Below are positions 1 to 8,919 of a stretch of 15,873 nucleotides of DNA, piece after piece; positions within the stretch are counted from its first letter, which is position 1; every line of letters begins with the position of its first letter. Source of the stretch: JAHEME01 sp034435035 (GTDB taxonomy: Bacteria > Chloroflexota > Anaerolineae > Aggregatilineales > UBA3940). The notes below the pieces were generated by a model. That model did no database searches and had not been told where the DNA came from. It saw only the letters and a list, made by a program, of their open reading frames with translations. The stretch covers positions 1-15,873 of the forward strand of contig DAOTXW010000013.1 of the NCBI GenBank assembly GCA_034435035.1, given 5' to 3'. Position numbers and translations under genes: made by a program.

Positions 1-534
1 GGCGGCGGCCCCGCCGATCAGCGCCGCTCCGGCCAGCGCCGCCAGCGTGCCGCCCGCGGTCACCCCGCCCGAGGTCCCCGGCTCGACGGCCCGCCAGGTG
101 GTGATCAGGCGCGGGGCGCGGCGGCTCAGCACGCCCAGCTCGGTGGCCCAGGTATCCGCGTTGACGGTGGCCATCGCGCCCACGAAGGCGGCCAGCAGGG
201 CCGGGTCGGGCCGCAGGGCCGACAGGATGGCGATCAGCGCGCCCGCGCCCGCGTTGGCCAGCGCCTGCGTCAGGTCGCGGGTGTGGCCCTTGTCGAACTT
301 CTCGGCGGCCACCCGGGCCTTCTGCGCCTCCTGATAGTGGGACAGCAGGCTGCTGGTGACGAAGAAGGTGATCAGCGTCAGGCCCCAGGCCCAGCCGCCG
401 AAGCCGAAGATGGCCGTGCCGACGATCATCGCGCCGGCCACGCCGGAGCGGGCCAGCGAGCCGCGCCGGTAGGCCGCCAGCCCGATCAGGCCGGAGAACA
501 GGAGTCCGAGCAGGAGACGGATCGACAGAGTCAT
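1..534 (-). CDS. DUF92 family integral membrane protein (VTE6-like), 3'-truncated by window edge
   Basis: The reading frame is open from an ATG at 534 to the window edge, giving 178 residues without a stop, so the C-terminus is missing. A GGAAGG ribosome site lies 6 nt upstream of the ATG. The protein is hydrophobic with several membrane segments. It shows DUF92 hallmarks: a basic loop YRRGSLARSG near residues 22-31, then NADTWATELGVLS (125-137), PRLITTW (141-147) and EPGTSGGVT (151-159). DUF92 includes plant VTE6, a phytyl-phosphate kinase; the bacterial members are mostly uncharacterised. It lies 80 nt downstream of a VTE5-like kinase gene in the same direction, so the two probably share a transcript and could catalyse consecutive phosphorylations of a prenol. 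Family assignment is confident; substrate is inference. Confidence 0.85.
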   Translation of the reverse strand, partial: MTLSIRLLLGLLFSGLIGLAAYRRGSLARSGVAGAMIVGTAIFGFGGWAWGLTLITFFVTSSLLSHYQEAQKARVAAEKFDKGHTRDLTQALANAGAGALIAILSALRPDPALLAAFVGAMATVNADTWATELGVLSRRAPRLITTWRAVEPGTSGGVTAGGTLAALAGAALIGGAAA

Positions 535-614
535 CGGCAGCCTTCCGTGGCAGGATCACCAGGCCCGGATTATGCAGCGCGGACGGGCGTTCGGCAACCC
601 GGCGGGGCGGCCCG

Positions 615-1328
615 CTACAGCAGCCGTTCGACTCCCCACAGGGCCAGCGCGGTCAGCAGCGGCACGCTCAGGTTATCGGTCCCGGCGGGCGAGACGCCCT
701 CGGCGGCGGTGGCAACCACCGTCCCGGCCAGCGTCAGGAGCGCCGCCTGCGCCGCCCCGTAAGGGACGCTGGCCGGGCTGAGCGCCGATCCGGGCAGCAG
801 CCGCAGGGTGATCAGCATCACGACGAAGCTGCTGAGAGCCATCGCCGCGCTGCCCTCCCAGGACCGGGCGTGCCCGAAGCAGCGGTAAGGGTGCCGCCCC
901 CAGCGCCGCCCCACGAGGCTGGCCAGCGCATCGCCGACGGTCATCGCCATCACAGCGGCGGCGGCCAGGGGGACGCGATCCACCGGGGCGGGCGGCGTGC
1001 GCCACAGCAGGACGAACAGGACGGTGATCGAGAAGGCGAAGTACACCGTGCCGGGCGTGGAATCGCCGGAGTCCATCTGGGAGAACGTCTGCCGCCGGTA
1101 GAAGATGTAGTTCAGCACGATGAACGTGGCAAAGGGGATCACGCCGACAACCCAGTGATCGAACAGGGCCAGAATCCCCCAGATCCACAGCCCCGCGCCG
1201 ATGTGGATGATCTTGCGCGTGAAGGCAGTCTGCCATTTCAGCGCCCGGCCAATGGCCTCGACGATCAGCAGCATGCCGAAGGCATAAACATAGGACAGGA
1301 TCAGGCCGATGAGGTCGCCGCGGGTCAT
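615..1328 (-). CDS. Phytol/dolichol/diacylglycerol kinase-like membrane protein (VTE5 / SEC59 family)
   Basis: A 237-residue polytopic membrane protein. An ATG 42 nt further upstream is in frame, but the start at 1328 is preferred because an AAAGGAGC ribosome site sits about 8 nt before it. Motifs of the CTP-dependent prenol/lipid kinase family are in the expected order: RKIIHIGAG (38-46), GTVYFAFS (93-100), GDALASLVGRRWG (132-144), SWEGSAAM (156-163) and EGVSPAGTDNLSVPL (210-224). Family members phosphorylate phytol, dolichol or diacylglycerol at the membrane. The next gene downstream is a DUF92/VTE6-like protein, which in plants performs the following phosphorylation of phytyl-phosphate. 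Nothing here indicates photosynthesis, so the substrate could be phytol, geranylgeraniol or an undecaprenol-like carrier. The family is secure; the substrate is not. Confidence 0.85.
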   Translation of the reverse strand: MTRGDLIGLILSYVYAFGMLLIVEAIGRALKWQTAFTRKIIHIGAGLWIWGILALFDHWVVGVIPFATFIVLNYIFYRRQTFSQMDSGDSTPGTVYFAFSITVLFVLLWRTPPAPVDRVPLAAAAVMAMTVGDALASLVGRRWGRHPYRCFGHARSWEGSAAMALSSFVVMLITLRLLPGSALSPASVPYGAAQAALLTLAGTVVATAAEGVSPAGTDNLSVPLLTALALWGVERLL

Positions 1329-1360
1329 GGGAAAAGCTCCTTTGTGTGGTGATGGGCGCC

Positions 1361-1379
1361 GGGGGATCAACCCCCCCCC
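1361..1379 (-). other. Short G5/C5 hairpin with C9 homopolymer between two minus-strand genes
   Basis: GGGGG at 1361-1365 faces CCCCC at 1371-1375 across an ATCAA loop, and the C run continues to 1379. It lies between the stop of the GT-C protein and the start of the kinase-like gene. There is no U tract, so termination is doubtful. The nine-C run is also a place where a sequencing length error could occur, but it is outside coding sequence. Confidence 0.35.
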
Positions 1380-1388
1380 GTGCTGCCC

Positions 1389-3050
1389 CTACGGCCACGT
1401 CCGGCGCAGCGGCGGCAGGACAGACGATACCCGCGGCGAGACGAAGGCCGGCGCGATCAGCGCATCGGGATCGTAGGCCGCGGCCCGGGCCGGCGTGGCG
1501 TAGTCCGGGGGCAGCGCGCCCAGGATGTCCGCCTCGCCGCCGGGCCGCTTGGTCACGAAGATCACCCGATCCCAGCCGTAGAAAGCCTCGTGCACCAGCG
1601 GATGATCCCCGGCGCGGGCCTGCGCCGTGATGGCGATGCCGGCGTCGTCGATCGCCCAGTCCTGGAAGAACAGGGTATCAGTGGGCACCAGCCCGGCGGC
1701 GCGGTCATCGTACAGGTAGCGCATGGCGAAGTCGAATGACCAGCCGGAGATGAACGGGACTTCGGGCAGCGCGGGATCCTCCACGTAGACGAACAGGGCG
1801 TCCTCGCGCAGGGCCGGGACCTGATGCGCCAGCGAGCGCAGGAAGATGGCCTGCGTGTCCCAGGTGGCGCCCAGCCCGTTGATCTCGGCCTGGATGGCCG
1901 CGACGGTCGCCGCGCCGGCGGCGGCGGTGAGCATCATGCCCAGCGTCTGGATGGCGCGGCGGGCGCGTCCATCCCGTGCCAGTGCCGCCAGCAGCCAGAT
2001 GCCCGCCGCCAGCGCGATCGCCTCGCCGACGGCGGCCACCACGTGGATGCGGAACACCTGCTGGATGTACACGGTCGGCAGGTAGGGCGCGAAGCCCAGC
2101 CAGGTGAGCGCCAGCCCGGCGGCCAGCCACAGCGCATAGCGCGGCGCCCCGCCGGAGTCTGTGGCGTCGGCGTCCAGCGGCGGGCGCACCGCCGCCAGCG
2201 CCAGCAGGACGGCGGCGGCGGTCACCAGGGCGGGCAGCCGGTGAGCCGCCAGCGCCGCCGGCTCGATCAGCAGCAGCCCGGCGAAGGCGTTCTTCATCTG
2301 CTCCACACTGCCGTTGACCAGGTACATCGCGTCCAGCCGCCCGGCCAGCGTCCCGGCGCCGTAGGTGTAAGCGCCGATGCCGAGCAGGGGGAGGGCATAG
2401 CGGGCCGCCGCCAGCGCCAGCGCGGCTTCCCAGGCGGCCAGCAGCAGGACATCGCGGCGGCGCAGGCCGGCCCGGCCCCGGGCCAGCGAAAGCAGCACAG
2501 GAGCCGCGGCCAGCACGGGCACTACTCCCTCGAAGGCCAGCACGGCGAAGGCGGCCAGCGCCAGGGCGGGGATCAGCCAGACGGCCTGCCGCGACCGGGC
2601 GCGGGCAAAGGCCAGCAGCGCCAGCAGCCCGGCCAGCAGTGCGCTCGCCTTGCTGATGCGCAGGATGAACAGCAGCGTCTCGAAATCATTGACGGTGTAA
2701 GTCAGATACACCGCTCCGCAGGCGAAACCGAAGACGGGGTCGCCGGCAGCCTCGCGGATCAGGAGGTACAGCGTGAAGGCGGTAGCGAGGCGGATCAGCA
2801 GATAGGCGGCGTAGGTCGCGCCCGGCCCGATGCCCGCCGTGCGGAAGATCACGGTCTGGGCCAGCCGGTTCAGCGGACGGTTAGTCAGGCCGCCCGCCAG
2901 CCCGCGATCCAGCACCGTGTAGATGTTCATCCACTCGTCCACCCCGAAGATGTTGCCGCGCCGCACCACAGCGTAGGCCGCCAGCGCGATCACGCTCAGG
3001 CCGAGCAGCGCCCACCGGTGAGCGCGGAGGCGGGGCGGGGAGCCGTTCAT
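1389..3050 (-). CDS. Polytopic membrane protein, GT-C glycosyltransferase-like
   Basis: A 553-residue protein with about ten or more hydrophobic segments covering residues 15-390, followed by a soluble C-terminal region of about 160 residues. After the first membrane segment comes IFGVDEW (34-40), with Asp38/Glu39 where GT-C enzymes carry the acidic residues of the first extracytoplasmic loop. GT-C enzymes transfer sugars from polyprenyl-phosphate donors on the outer face of the membrane. I cannot tie it to a named family, and it could be a related transporter or an inactive relative. The ATG lies 1 nt after the TGA of the upstream gene (TGAGATG), so translation is probably coupled. The upstream protein has similar size and architecture. 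Confidence 0.7.
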   Translation of the reverse strand: MNGSPPRLRAHRWALLGLSVIALAAYAVVRRGNIFGVDEWMNIYTVLDRGLAGGLTNRPLNRLAQTVIFRTAGIGPGATYAAYLLIRLATAFTLYLLIREAAGDPVFGFACGAVYLTYTVNDFETLLFILRISKASALLAGLLALLAFARARSRQAVWLIPALALAAFAVLAFEGVVPVLAAAPVLLSLARGRAGLRRRDVLLLAAWEAALALAAARYALPLLGIGAYTYGAGTLAGRLDAMYLVNGSVEQMKNAFAGLLLIEPAALAAHRLPALVTAAAVLLALAAVRPPLDADATDSGGAPRYALWLAAGLALTWLGFAPYLPTVYIQQVFRIHVVAAVGEAIALAAGIWLLAALARDGRARRAIQTLGMMLTAAAGAATVAAIQAEINGLGATWDTQAIFLRSLAHQVPALREDALFVYVEDPALPEVPFISGWSFDFAMRYLYDDRAAGLVPTDTLFFQDWAIDDAGIAITAQARAGDHPLVHEAFYGWDRVIFVTKRPGGEADILGALPPDYATPARAAAYDPDALIAPAFVSPRVSSVLPPLRRTWP

Positions 3051-3051
3051 C

Positions 3052-4734
3052 TCAGCGGGCCTCGCAGCCGGCGGGGTGCCAGCGGGCGCGGAACACCCGC
3101 AGCCCGCCGCGCTCGACGGGCGGGCACAGCGCCCCGGACGCCTCTGCCAGATCGGTGATCGCCGCCAGCGCCGGTTCGGGCAGCGCGTCGCGGTGGGCGA
3201 TCACGTAGCCGATGCGCCAGGTGGTGACGGCCCGGGCCAGCGCCGGGGCCGCCGCGGTGATGCCGTCCGCGCTCAGGTTGGCGGCGGGCAGGAAGGCCAT
3301 CTGCCGGTAGAACTCGAGGGCCGGGGCAGGGCCGGGCAGCGGCCCGCCGATCACCCGCTTGCCGTGCCAGGCCGCGTAGCGGGCCAGGTACACGCCCTCG
3401 CCCAGCGCGATCCCCTCCTGATCGCTCCAGACGCCGAAGGGGTATTCGAGCAGCAGGTAGTCCTCCGGCTCGGCGGCGATCTGCGCGTAGAACGGCTCGA
3501 CGGGGATGCGGTGCAGGTCGATGGGGCGCAGGGCTGGCAGGCCGGCGGCGATCAGCCCGATCAGGGCGGCTGCGCCGGCCCCTGCCGACGCCCCGTCCGG
3601 CAGCCGCGCCCAGGCTGGCCCCCAGCCCTCTGCCGCGGCGGCGATCAGCGCGAAGGCCGCCGGGCCGTACAGCCACTGCGACGGATACAGGGGCTGGTAG
3701 GGCAGGTCGAGCGCGCCGGCCAGCAGCCGCACCGGCTCCGGCAGCACCCCGGCGGCGAAGATCAGCAGCCCGCCGCCGGCCGCCAGCCAGAACGCGGCGC
3801 GGCGGCCCGGGCGGGCCAGCAGCAGGCTGAAGGCCGCCAGCAGCGGGATGGGCAGCAGGCGCCGCCATTCGCCGATCAGGCTGCGCTGCGCGGCGAAGCG
3901 GGCCGGCAGATCGACGGCGTAGGCGGGGTCGATGCCTGCCCAGGCCCGCACCACCGCCGGGATCGGATAGATCAGCAGCAGGCCCGCCAGCAGCAGGCCG
4001 ATCAGGCGCAGGCCATCGCGGCGGGCGGATCCGGCGCTCTCATCGATCGGCGGGCGCTCCTGCCACGTCCAGATCGCGTAAGGCAGCCCCAGCGCGATCA
4101 GCCAGCTCAGATGCTGGACGCCGCACAGGGCGCCCGCGTAGGCCGCCCCTGCCGTCAGCGCAGCGCGTGGGAGCGAGGGCCGCGCCAGCCAGGCATCCCA
4201 CGCCAGCAGGGCCAGCGGCAGCGGCCACAGGCTGGCGGCGATCACATCGGGGCGGCGGACGGCGGCGGTGTACCAGGGCGTCAGGATCAGGGCCAGCCCG
4301 GCCAGCGCGGCCAGGAGGGGCGGCGCCCCCCGGCGGCGCAGCCAGCCCCCGGTCAGCAGCGCCGTGAGCGCCGGCGCGGCGATCAGGGTCAGATTGAAGG
4401 CCAGCGCGGGGCTGCCCGCCAGCGCGAGCAGACGGTACACCCCCGCGGGCAGGATCGGCAGGGCCAGCAGGTGGTTGGCGGCGAACGGGGCGCCCAGGTA
4501 GGCATGAACCGCCAGCGACTCGCCCGCGCCGGCCCCGGAAGCCGGCCACCACAGATGCCACAGCGCCAGCGCCGCCTGATCCGGGCTGCCCGGCAGGTGC
4601 GTGCCCGGCTGGATCAGGAGCCGCTGGAACGTGACGGCCAGGCCGATCAGCACGGCGGCGGCAGGGAACAGGGCGGCGCGGAGTCGGGGCACAGGGAAGG
4701 GCATCCTCCAGGTATGCGGGCCATGATAGCCCAT
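3052..4734 (-). CDS. Polytopic membrane protein, GT-C glycosyltransferase-like (first gene of pair)
   Basis: Up to 560 residues with an N-terminal membrane segment (about 20-38), then GSPDQAALALWHLWW (49-63). This resembles the Asp-containing first extracytoplasmic loop followed by a Trp-rich helix seen in GT-C-type proteins of unknown specificity. Many further hydrophobic segments follow, and the last ~140 residues are mainly soluble. The start is uncertain. ATG at 4734 has only a GGGG upstream; ATG at 4704 abuts a GGAGG directly, which is too close; GTG at 4692 lies 12 nt beyond that GGAGG. The downstream gene begins 1 nt past the stop. Likely role: transfer of sugars onto a surface glycan, glycolipid or protein. 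Acceptor unknown. Confidence 0.7.
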   Translation of the reverse strand: MGYHGPHTWRMPFPVPRLRAALFPAAAVLIGLAVTFQRLLIQPGTHLPGSPDQAALALWHLWWPASGAGAGESLAVHAYLGAPFAANHLLALPILPAGVYRLLALAGSPALAFNLTLIAAPALTALLTGGWLRRRGAPPLLAALAGLALILTPWYTAAVRRPDVIAASLWPLPLALLAWDAWLARPSLPRAALTAGAAYAGALCGVQHLSWLIALGLPYAIWTWQERPPIDESAGSARRDGLRLIGLLLAGLLLIYPIPAVVRAWAGIDPAYAVDLPARFAAQRSLIGEWRRLLPIPLLAAFSLLLARPGRRAAFWLAAGGGLLIFAAGVLPEPVRLLAGALDLPYQPLYPSQWLYGPAAFALIAAAAEGWGPAWARLPDGASAGAGAAALIGLIAAGLPALRPIDLHRIPVEPFYAQIAAEPEDYLLLEYPFGVWSDQEGIALGEGVYLARYAAWHGKRVIGGPLPGPAPALEFYRQMAFLPAANLSADGITAAAPALARAVTTWRIGYVIAHRDALPEPALAAITDLAEASGALCPPVERGGLRVFRARWHPAGCEAR

Positions 4735-4771
4735 CCCCGCGGCGCGGACAAACCCCCGGAGGGCAGGGCAG

Positions 4772-4816
4772 CGGATGGCCCTTCCCCGGGGTCAGGCAGC
4801 GGGGAAGGGCCATCCG
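4772..4816 (-). terminator. 16-bp perfect hairpin downstream of glutamate dehydrogenase
   Basis: Arm CGGATGGCCCTTCCCC (4772-4787) is perfectly complementary to GGGGAAGGGCCATCCG (4801-4816), with a 13-nt loop. It lies 32 nt past the dehydrogenase stop and before the GT-C genes. No U tract follows on either strand, so it is either a non-canonical terminator or an RNA-stabilising 3' structure. Confidence 0.65.
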
Positions 4817-4847
4817 GGCAGATGGGGAGATGGGATCGGGCGGCGGC

Positions 4848-6125
<1,278 letters not shown>

Positions 6126-6199
6126 CGATCGCTCCCTTGTGTGCGATTAGATGGGCAGTTAATACGGGGAATCGTCCTGTGATTCAGGCTCACGTCCCC

Positions 6200-6229
6200 A
6201 TTATAACCCCGTTCCCGGCGGCGAGTCAG
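6200..6229 (-). promoter_or_regulatory. Sigma70-like promoter for glutamate dehydrogenase
   Basis: On the minus strand a perfect TATAAT (6205-6200) follows CTGACT (6229-6224, 4 of 6 matches to the -35 consensus) with an 18-nt spacer. Transcription would start near 6193, giving a leader of about 68 nt before the ATG. Confidence 0.6.
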
Positions 6230-6467
6230 GCGCGCGTCCGACTGGTGACATTCATCCGGCTGGCAGGTGAGAGATTTCACATCGGTGAGCAAGCGGCCCC
6301 GCCGGCGACCCGAATCGCCGCCGGAGCGCGACAGGATTCACACGGGCTTGAGACCCGGGGCGCCCTTCCTGCCCGGCGGGCGGAGGCTGACGGGGGAACC
6401 GGCGAGCCGGTCGGACTCACCATGACTGAAGTACGGTCTCCGGGCGCTATCGCGCAAAATGGATCGG

Positions 6468-6476
6468 TGCTATAGT
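6468..6476 (+). promoter_or_regulatory. Extended -10 promoter for the receiver/kinase operon
   Basis: TGCTATAGT matches the extended -10 pattern TGn-TATAAT with one mismatch. No good -35 box lies upstream, as is common for extended -10 promoters. Transcription would start about 32 nt before the ATG. A GGAGG ribosome site at 6500-6504 lies 10 nt before the ATG. Confidence 0.5.
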
Positions 6477-6514
6477 CAGACTGAATCGCAGCCACCCCCG
6501 GAGGCTCAGCACAG

Positions 6515-7105
6515 ATGGGTGTGCCCGCACCGGATAGTGAACCGGAAGCCAGCTTACTGGTCATCGATGACAAACGCGACACCCGTGAGGCCATGGTCGC
6601 CTACCTGGAGTTTGAAGGCTTCCAGGTGCGTCAGGCGGACAGCGGGGAACTGGGCCTGAGTCTGGTGGCCGAGCGCATCCCGGACATGGTGCTGCTGGAC
6701 GGCATGATGCCCGGCATGGACGGCCTGGAGGTGCTGGCGGCGCTGCGCAGCCGCCCGGAGACGGCCCATATCCCGGTGATCATGGTCACCGCCCGCGGCG
6801 ATACCAGCGACGTGGCGCGGGCCCTGCACGGGGGCGCGGATGACTACCTGATCAAGCCGGTGCAGCTCGAGCTGCTGGTCAGCCGGGTGCGCACCCTGCT
6901 GCGTCTGCGCCGGCTGGAGGCGCGCCAGGGACGCATCGCCGCGCAGCTCAAGCGCCTGAACCTGCTCACCGATCTGGCCATGCAGGTGCTGGCGATGGAA
7001 GGCTCCGAGCCGGTGCAGCGGGCCGCCGATGAGATGCGCGCCCTGATGGCCGACCTGCTCAGCGAGGAAGATAAACCGGCGGGGCCGCCGCCGGCGCAGG
7101 GATAG
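6515..7105 (+). CDS. Response regulator: receiver domain plus helical tail, no DNA-binding domain
   Basis: A 196-residue protein. A CheY-like receiver spans about 13-128: acidic pocket Asp18/Asp19 in LVIDDK, phosphoacceptor Asp62 in LLDGMMPGMDG, Thr92 in MVTAR and Lys114 in LIKPV. The remaining ~65 residues are charged helix (RLRRLEARQGRIAAQLKRL, then a second helix) ending in a Pro-rich tail. No helix-turn-helix, GGDEF or HD domain is visible. It probably signals by protein contact or dimerisation. The hybrid kinase starts 19 nt downstream, so the two form an operon and the kinase is the natural phosphodonor. The receiver is certain; the output is unknown. Confidence 0.9.
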   Translation: MGVPAPDSEPEASLLVIDDKRDTREAMVAYLEFEGFQVRQADSGELGLSLVAERIPDMVLLDGMMPGMDGLEVLAALRSRPETAHIPVIMVTARGDTSDVARALHGGADDYLIKPVQLELLVSRVRTLLRLRRLEARQGRIAAQLKRLNLLTDLAMQVLAMEGSEPVQRAADEMRALMADLLSEEDKPAGPPPAQG

Positions 7106-7124
7106 TACGGAGATAGAACACGGA

Positions 7125-8264
7125 ATGCCCCGGGAAGCCAGCGACAACCCCTTCGCTGCCACCATTCTGGTGGTTGATGATGATGTCTCAGCCCGCAACC
7201 TGCTCATCACCTATCTGGGCCACCATCACGGCTACACGATGCTGGAGGCCGAGAACGGCCAGATCGCTCTGGACCTGATCGCTGCCGATCCGCCCGATCT
7301 GGTAGTGCTGGATATTATGATGCCCGGCCTCAGCGGGCTGGAAGTGCTCCAGACCGTCCGGGGTCGCTACCAGCCGACTGAGCTGCCGGTGGTGCTGCTG
7401 ACCGCGCTGGGGGATACCGGCGACGTGACCCGCGGGCTGGAGCTGGGCGCCAGCGACTACCTGGTCAAGCCGGTCGATCTGGCGGTGCTGACGGCCCGCA
7501 TCCGGGGCCACCTGCGCAACAAGCGCCTGCACGATCAGGCCCTGGCCGGGCTGGAGCAGCTGCGCGAGCTGGATGTCCTGAAGGATCGCTTCATGCAGAT
7601 CGCCGCCCATGACCTCAAGAGCCCGCTGGGCACCATCGGCATGGGGCTGCAGATCCTCGGTGACGCGGTCGCCGATCGGGACGAAGCGGGGCAGGAGATC
7701 GAGCGGGTGCTGCAGATGATGGAGTTCGCCGTCGCCACCATGCGCTCGATCATCGATGACTACCTGGACCTGCAAACGATCAAGGCGGGCCGGCTGGAGC
7801 TGGACCTGCAAAGCATCCAGCTCAACCACCAGCTGGAGTCCGTGCTGGACCAGTTCCGGCCCTATGCGGACAGCAAGAGCATCGCCCTGGAGGCGGACCT
7901 CGACCCGGCCCTGCCGCGCATCAGCGGCGACCCCGACCGGCTGGCGCAGGTGATCAACAACCTGATCAGCAACGCGATCAAGTTCACGCCGCGCGGCGGC
8001 CAGGTGGTGGCCCGCACCCGCGGCAACGGCGGCTCGCTGCGGCTGGAGGTGAGCGACAGCGGGCCGGGCATCAGGCCGGAGGAAGTGCCGCTGCTGTTTC
8101 AGGAGTTCACCCGGCTGAGCAACCGACCCACCGGCGGGGAGAAAAGCTCCGGGGTGGGGCTGGCCATCGCCCGTTACCTGATCGAAGCCCACCAGGGGCG
8201 CATCGGTGTGCACACGCAGCCCGGGCAGGGCAGCACCTTCTGGGTAGAACTGCCCGTGGCGTGA
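7125..8264 (+). CDS. Receiver-histidine kinase hybrid (REC-HisKA-HATPase), cytoplasmic
   Basis: A 379-residue soluble protein. The N-terminal receiver (about 12-130) has Asp18-Asp20, phosphoacceptor Asp63 in VLDIMMPG, Thr93 and Lys115. After a short coiled segment comes the HisKA domain with His162 in IAAHDLKSPLG. The ATPase domain has an N box at 278-288 (NNLISNAIKFT), a G1 box DSGPGI (311-316) and a G2 box GVGLAIA (343-349). There are no membrane segments and no PAS or GAF sensor, so input most likely comes through the receiver. This inverted order (receiver first) is typical of kinases driven by an upstream phosphorelay. A hairpin follows 25 nt past the stop. The preceding gene encodes a stand-alone receiver that could be donor or acceptor. 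Confidence 0.93.
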   Translation: MPREASDNPFAATILVVDDDVSARNLLITYLGHHHGYTMLEAENGQIALDLIAADPPDLVVLDIMMPGLSGLEVLQTVRGRYQPTELPVVLLTALGDTGDVTRGLELGASDYLVKPVDLAVLTARIRGHLRNKRLHDQALAGLEQLRELDVLKDRFMQIAAHDLKSPLGTIGMGLQILGDAVADRDEAGQEIERVLQMMEFAVATMRSIIDDYLDLQTIKAGRLELDLQSIQLNHQLESVLDQFRPYADSKSIALEADLDPALPRISGDPDRLAQVINNLISNAIKFTPRGGQVVARTRGNGGSLRLEVSDSGPGIRPEEVPLLFQEFTRLSNRPTGGEKSSGVGLAIARYLIEAHQGRIGVHTQPGQGSTFWVELPVA

Positions 8265-8288
8265 GCCAGCGCGTCGGGGGAAAACGAA

Positions 8289-8318
8289 CAGGGGCTTCCC
8301 CAGTGCGGGAAGCCCCTG
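8289..8318. terminator. 12-bp hairpin between convergent genes
   Basis: CAGGGGCTTCCC (8289-8300) pairs perfectly with GGGAAGCCCCTG (8307-8318) across a 6-nt loop. It sits between the ends of the kinase (plus) and the DUF5684 gene (minus), so it can serve both as a bidirectional terminator. There is no clear U tract. Confidence 0.65.
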
Positions 8319-8338
8319 CCGATTCGGCGGCAGACCGG

Positions 8339-8782
8339 CTACATCATGGAGCCACCGCCGGCCGCGGCCGGGCCCATGTACTGGGCGTCGCCGAAGCCGA
8401 GGAGCAGAATGAAGATCGGCGAGAGCAGGATCAGGCCGATGGTGAAGCCCATGCCCTTGCCGAACGACTTGCTCAGGTCGTTCATCATGACGATCAGGAC
8501 GATGAAGTTCACGAAGGGGATGAACAGCAGGATGATCCACCAGGCCGGGCGGCCGATGATCTGGGTGAGCACATAGTAGTTGTAGATCGGGACGATCGCA
8601 GCCCAACCCGGCTTGCCCGCCTTGGTGAACACCTTCCACAGGCCGGCGATCACGAGCACCGCAATCCCCAGGCCGCACAGCGAGCCCACCGCCCCGCCGG
8701 CGGCGGCGGCGGCGCCGCCATCGTCGTCCTGGAACAGGAGGGTCATCAGGAGGGGCGCATATGAATACAGGAAGGTCAGCAT
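8339..8782 (-). CDS. DUF5684 family small membrane protein
   Basis: A 147-residue protein with about four hydrophobic segments (5-17, 31-52, 80-99, 110-130). The core follows the DUF5684 pattern: KVFTKAGKPGWAAIVPIYNYY (50-70), GRPAWW (77-82), IPFVN (88-92), NDLSKSFGKG (101-110) and LLLGFGDAQY (126-135). Members are small bacterial membrane proteins of unknown function, often automatically mislabelled signal peptidase; no Ser/Lys peptidase dyad is visible here. The first segment is followed by an acidic, Ala/Gly-rich stretch (QDDDGGAAAAAGG), and the C-terminus is Gly/Met-rich. An AGGAGAG ribosome site lies about 5 nt before the ATG. The gene appears monocistronic. Confidence 0.8.
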   Translation of the reverse strand: MLTFLYSYAPLLMTLLFQDDDGGAAAAAGGAVGSLCGLGIAVLVIAGLWKVFTKAGKPGWAAIVPIYNYYVLTQIIGRPAWWIILLFIPFVNFIVLIVMMNDLSKSFGKGMGFTIGLILLSPIFILLLGFGDAQYMGPAAAGGGSMM

Positions 8783-8858
8783 CGGTCTCTCCTTTGTACG
8801 AGGTACGAGTCATTTGGATCCGGCACGTTGCCACGGAGGTCATACCCCCGCGTGTCTT

Positions 8859-8864
8859 ATTATA
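8859..8864 (-). promoter_or_regulatory. -10 box for the DUF5684 gene
   Basis: A perfect TATAAT lies on the minus strand 77 nt before the ATG. No convincing -35 hexamer is found at the usual distance, so the call rests on the -10 box and its placement. Confidence 0.45.
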
Positions 8865-8919
8865 GGAACATCCAGCCGGCGCGATAGTTGCCCCCGATGG
8901 GCGGCAGCGGCCCCCCGCC

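Larger units (their letters stand above)
6126..6514. other. Divergent intergenic region between gdhA and the receiver operon
   Basis: About 390 nt with no convincing gene. It holds the gdhA promoter on the left and an extended -10 promoter for the receiver operon on the right. The middle (about 6230-6440) is GC-rich and has only small imperfect inverted repeats. I see no riboswitch, small protein or conserved operator. Confidence 0.5.

Noticed and set aside
1361..1379. C9 run considered as a frameshift in a gene
   Set aside because: It lies between a stop codon and a start with a good ribosome site; both flanking proteins are complete.
1824..3158. Long plus-strand open frame (444 codons) opposite the GT-C gene, and a 658-codon one at 3076-5052
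   Set aside because: Both are Gln/Arg/Gly-rich mirror frames produced by GC-ending codons of the opposite strand. The minus-strand frames have membrane-protein composition, coupled starts and recognisable motifs.
8796..8809. Tandem GTACGAG repeat in the DUF5684 leader
   Set aside because: Only two 7-nt copies; too short to distinguish from chance.
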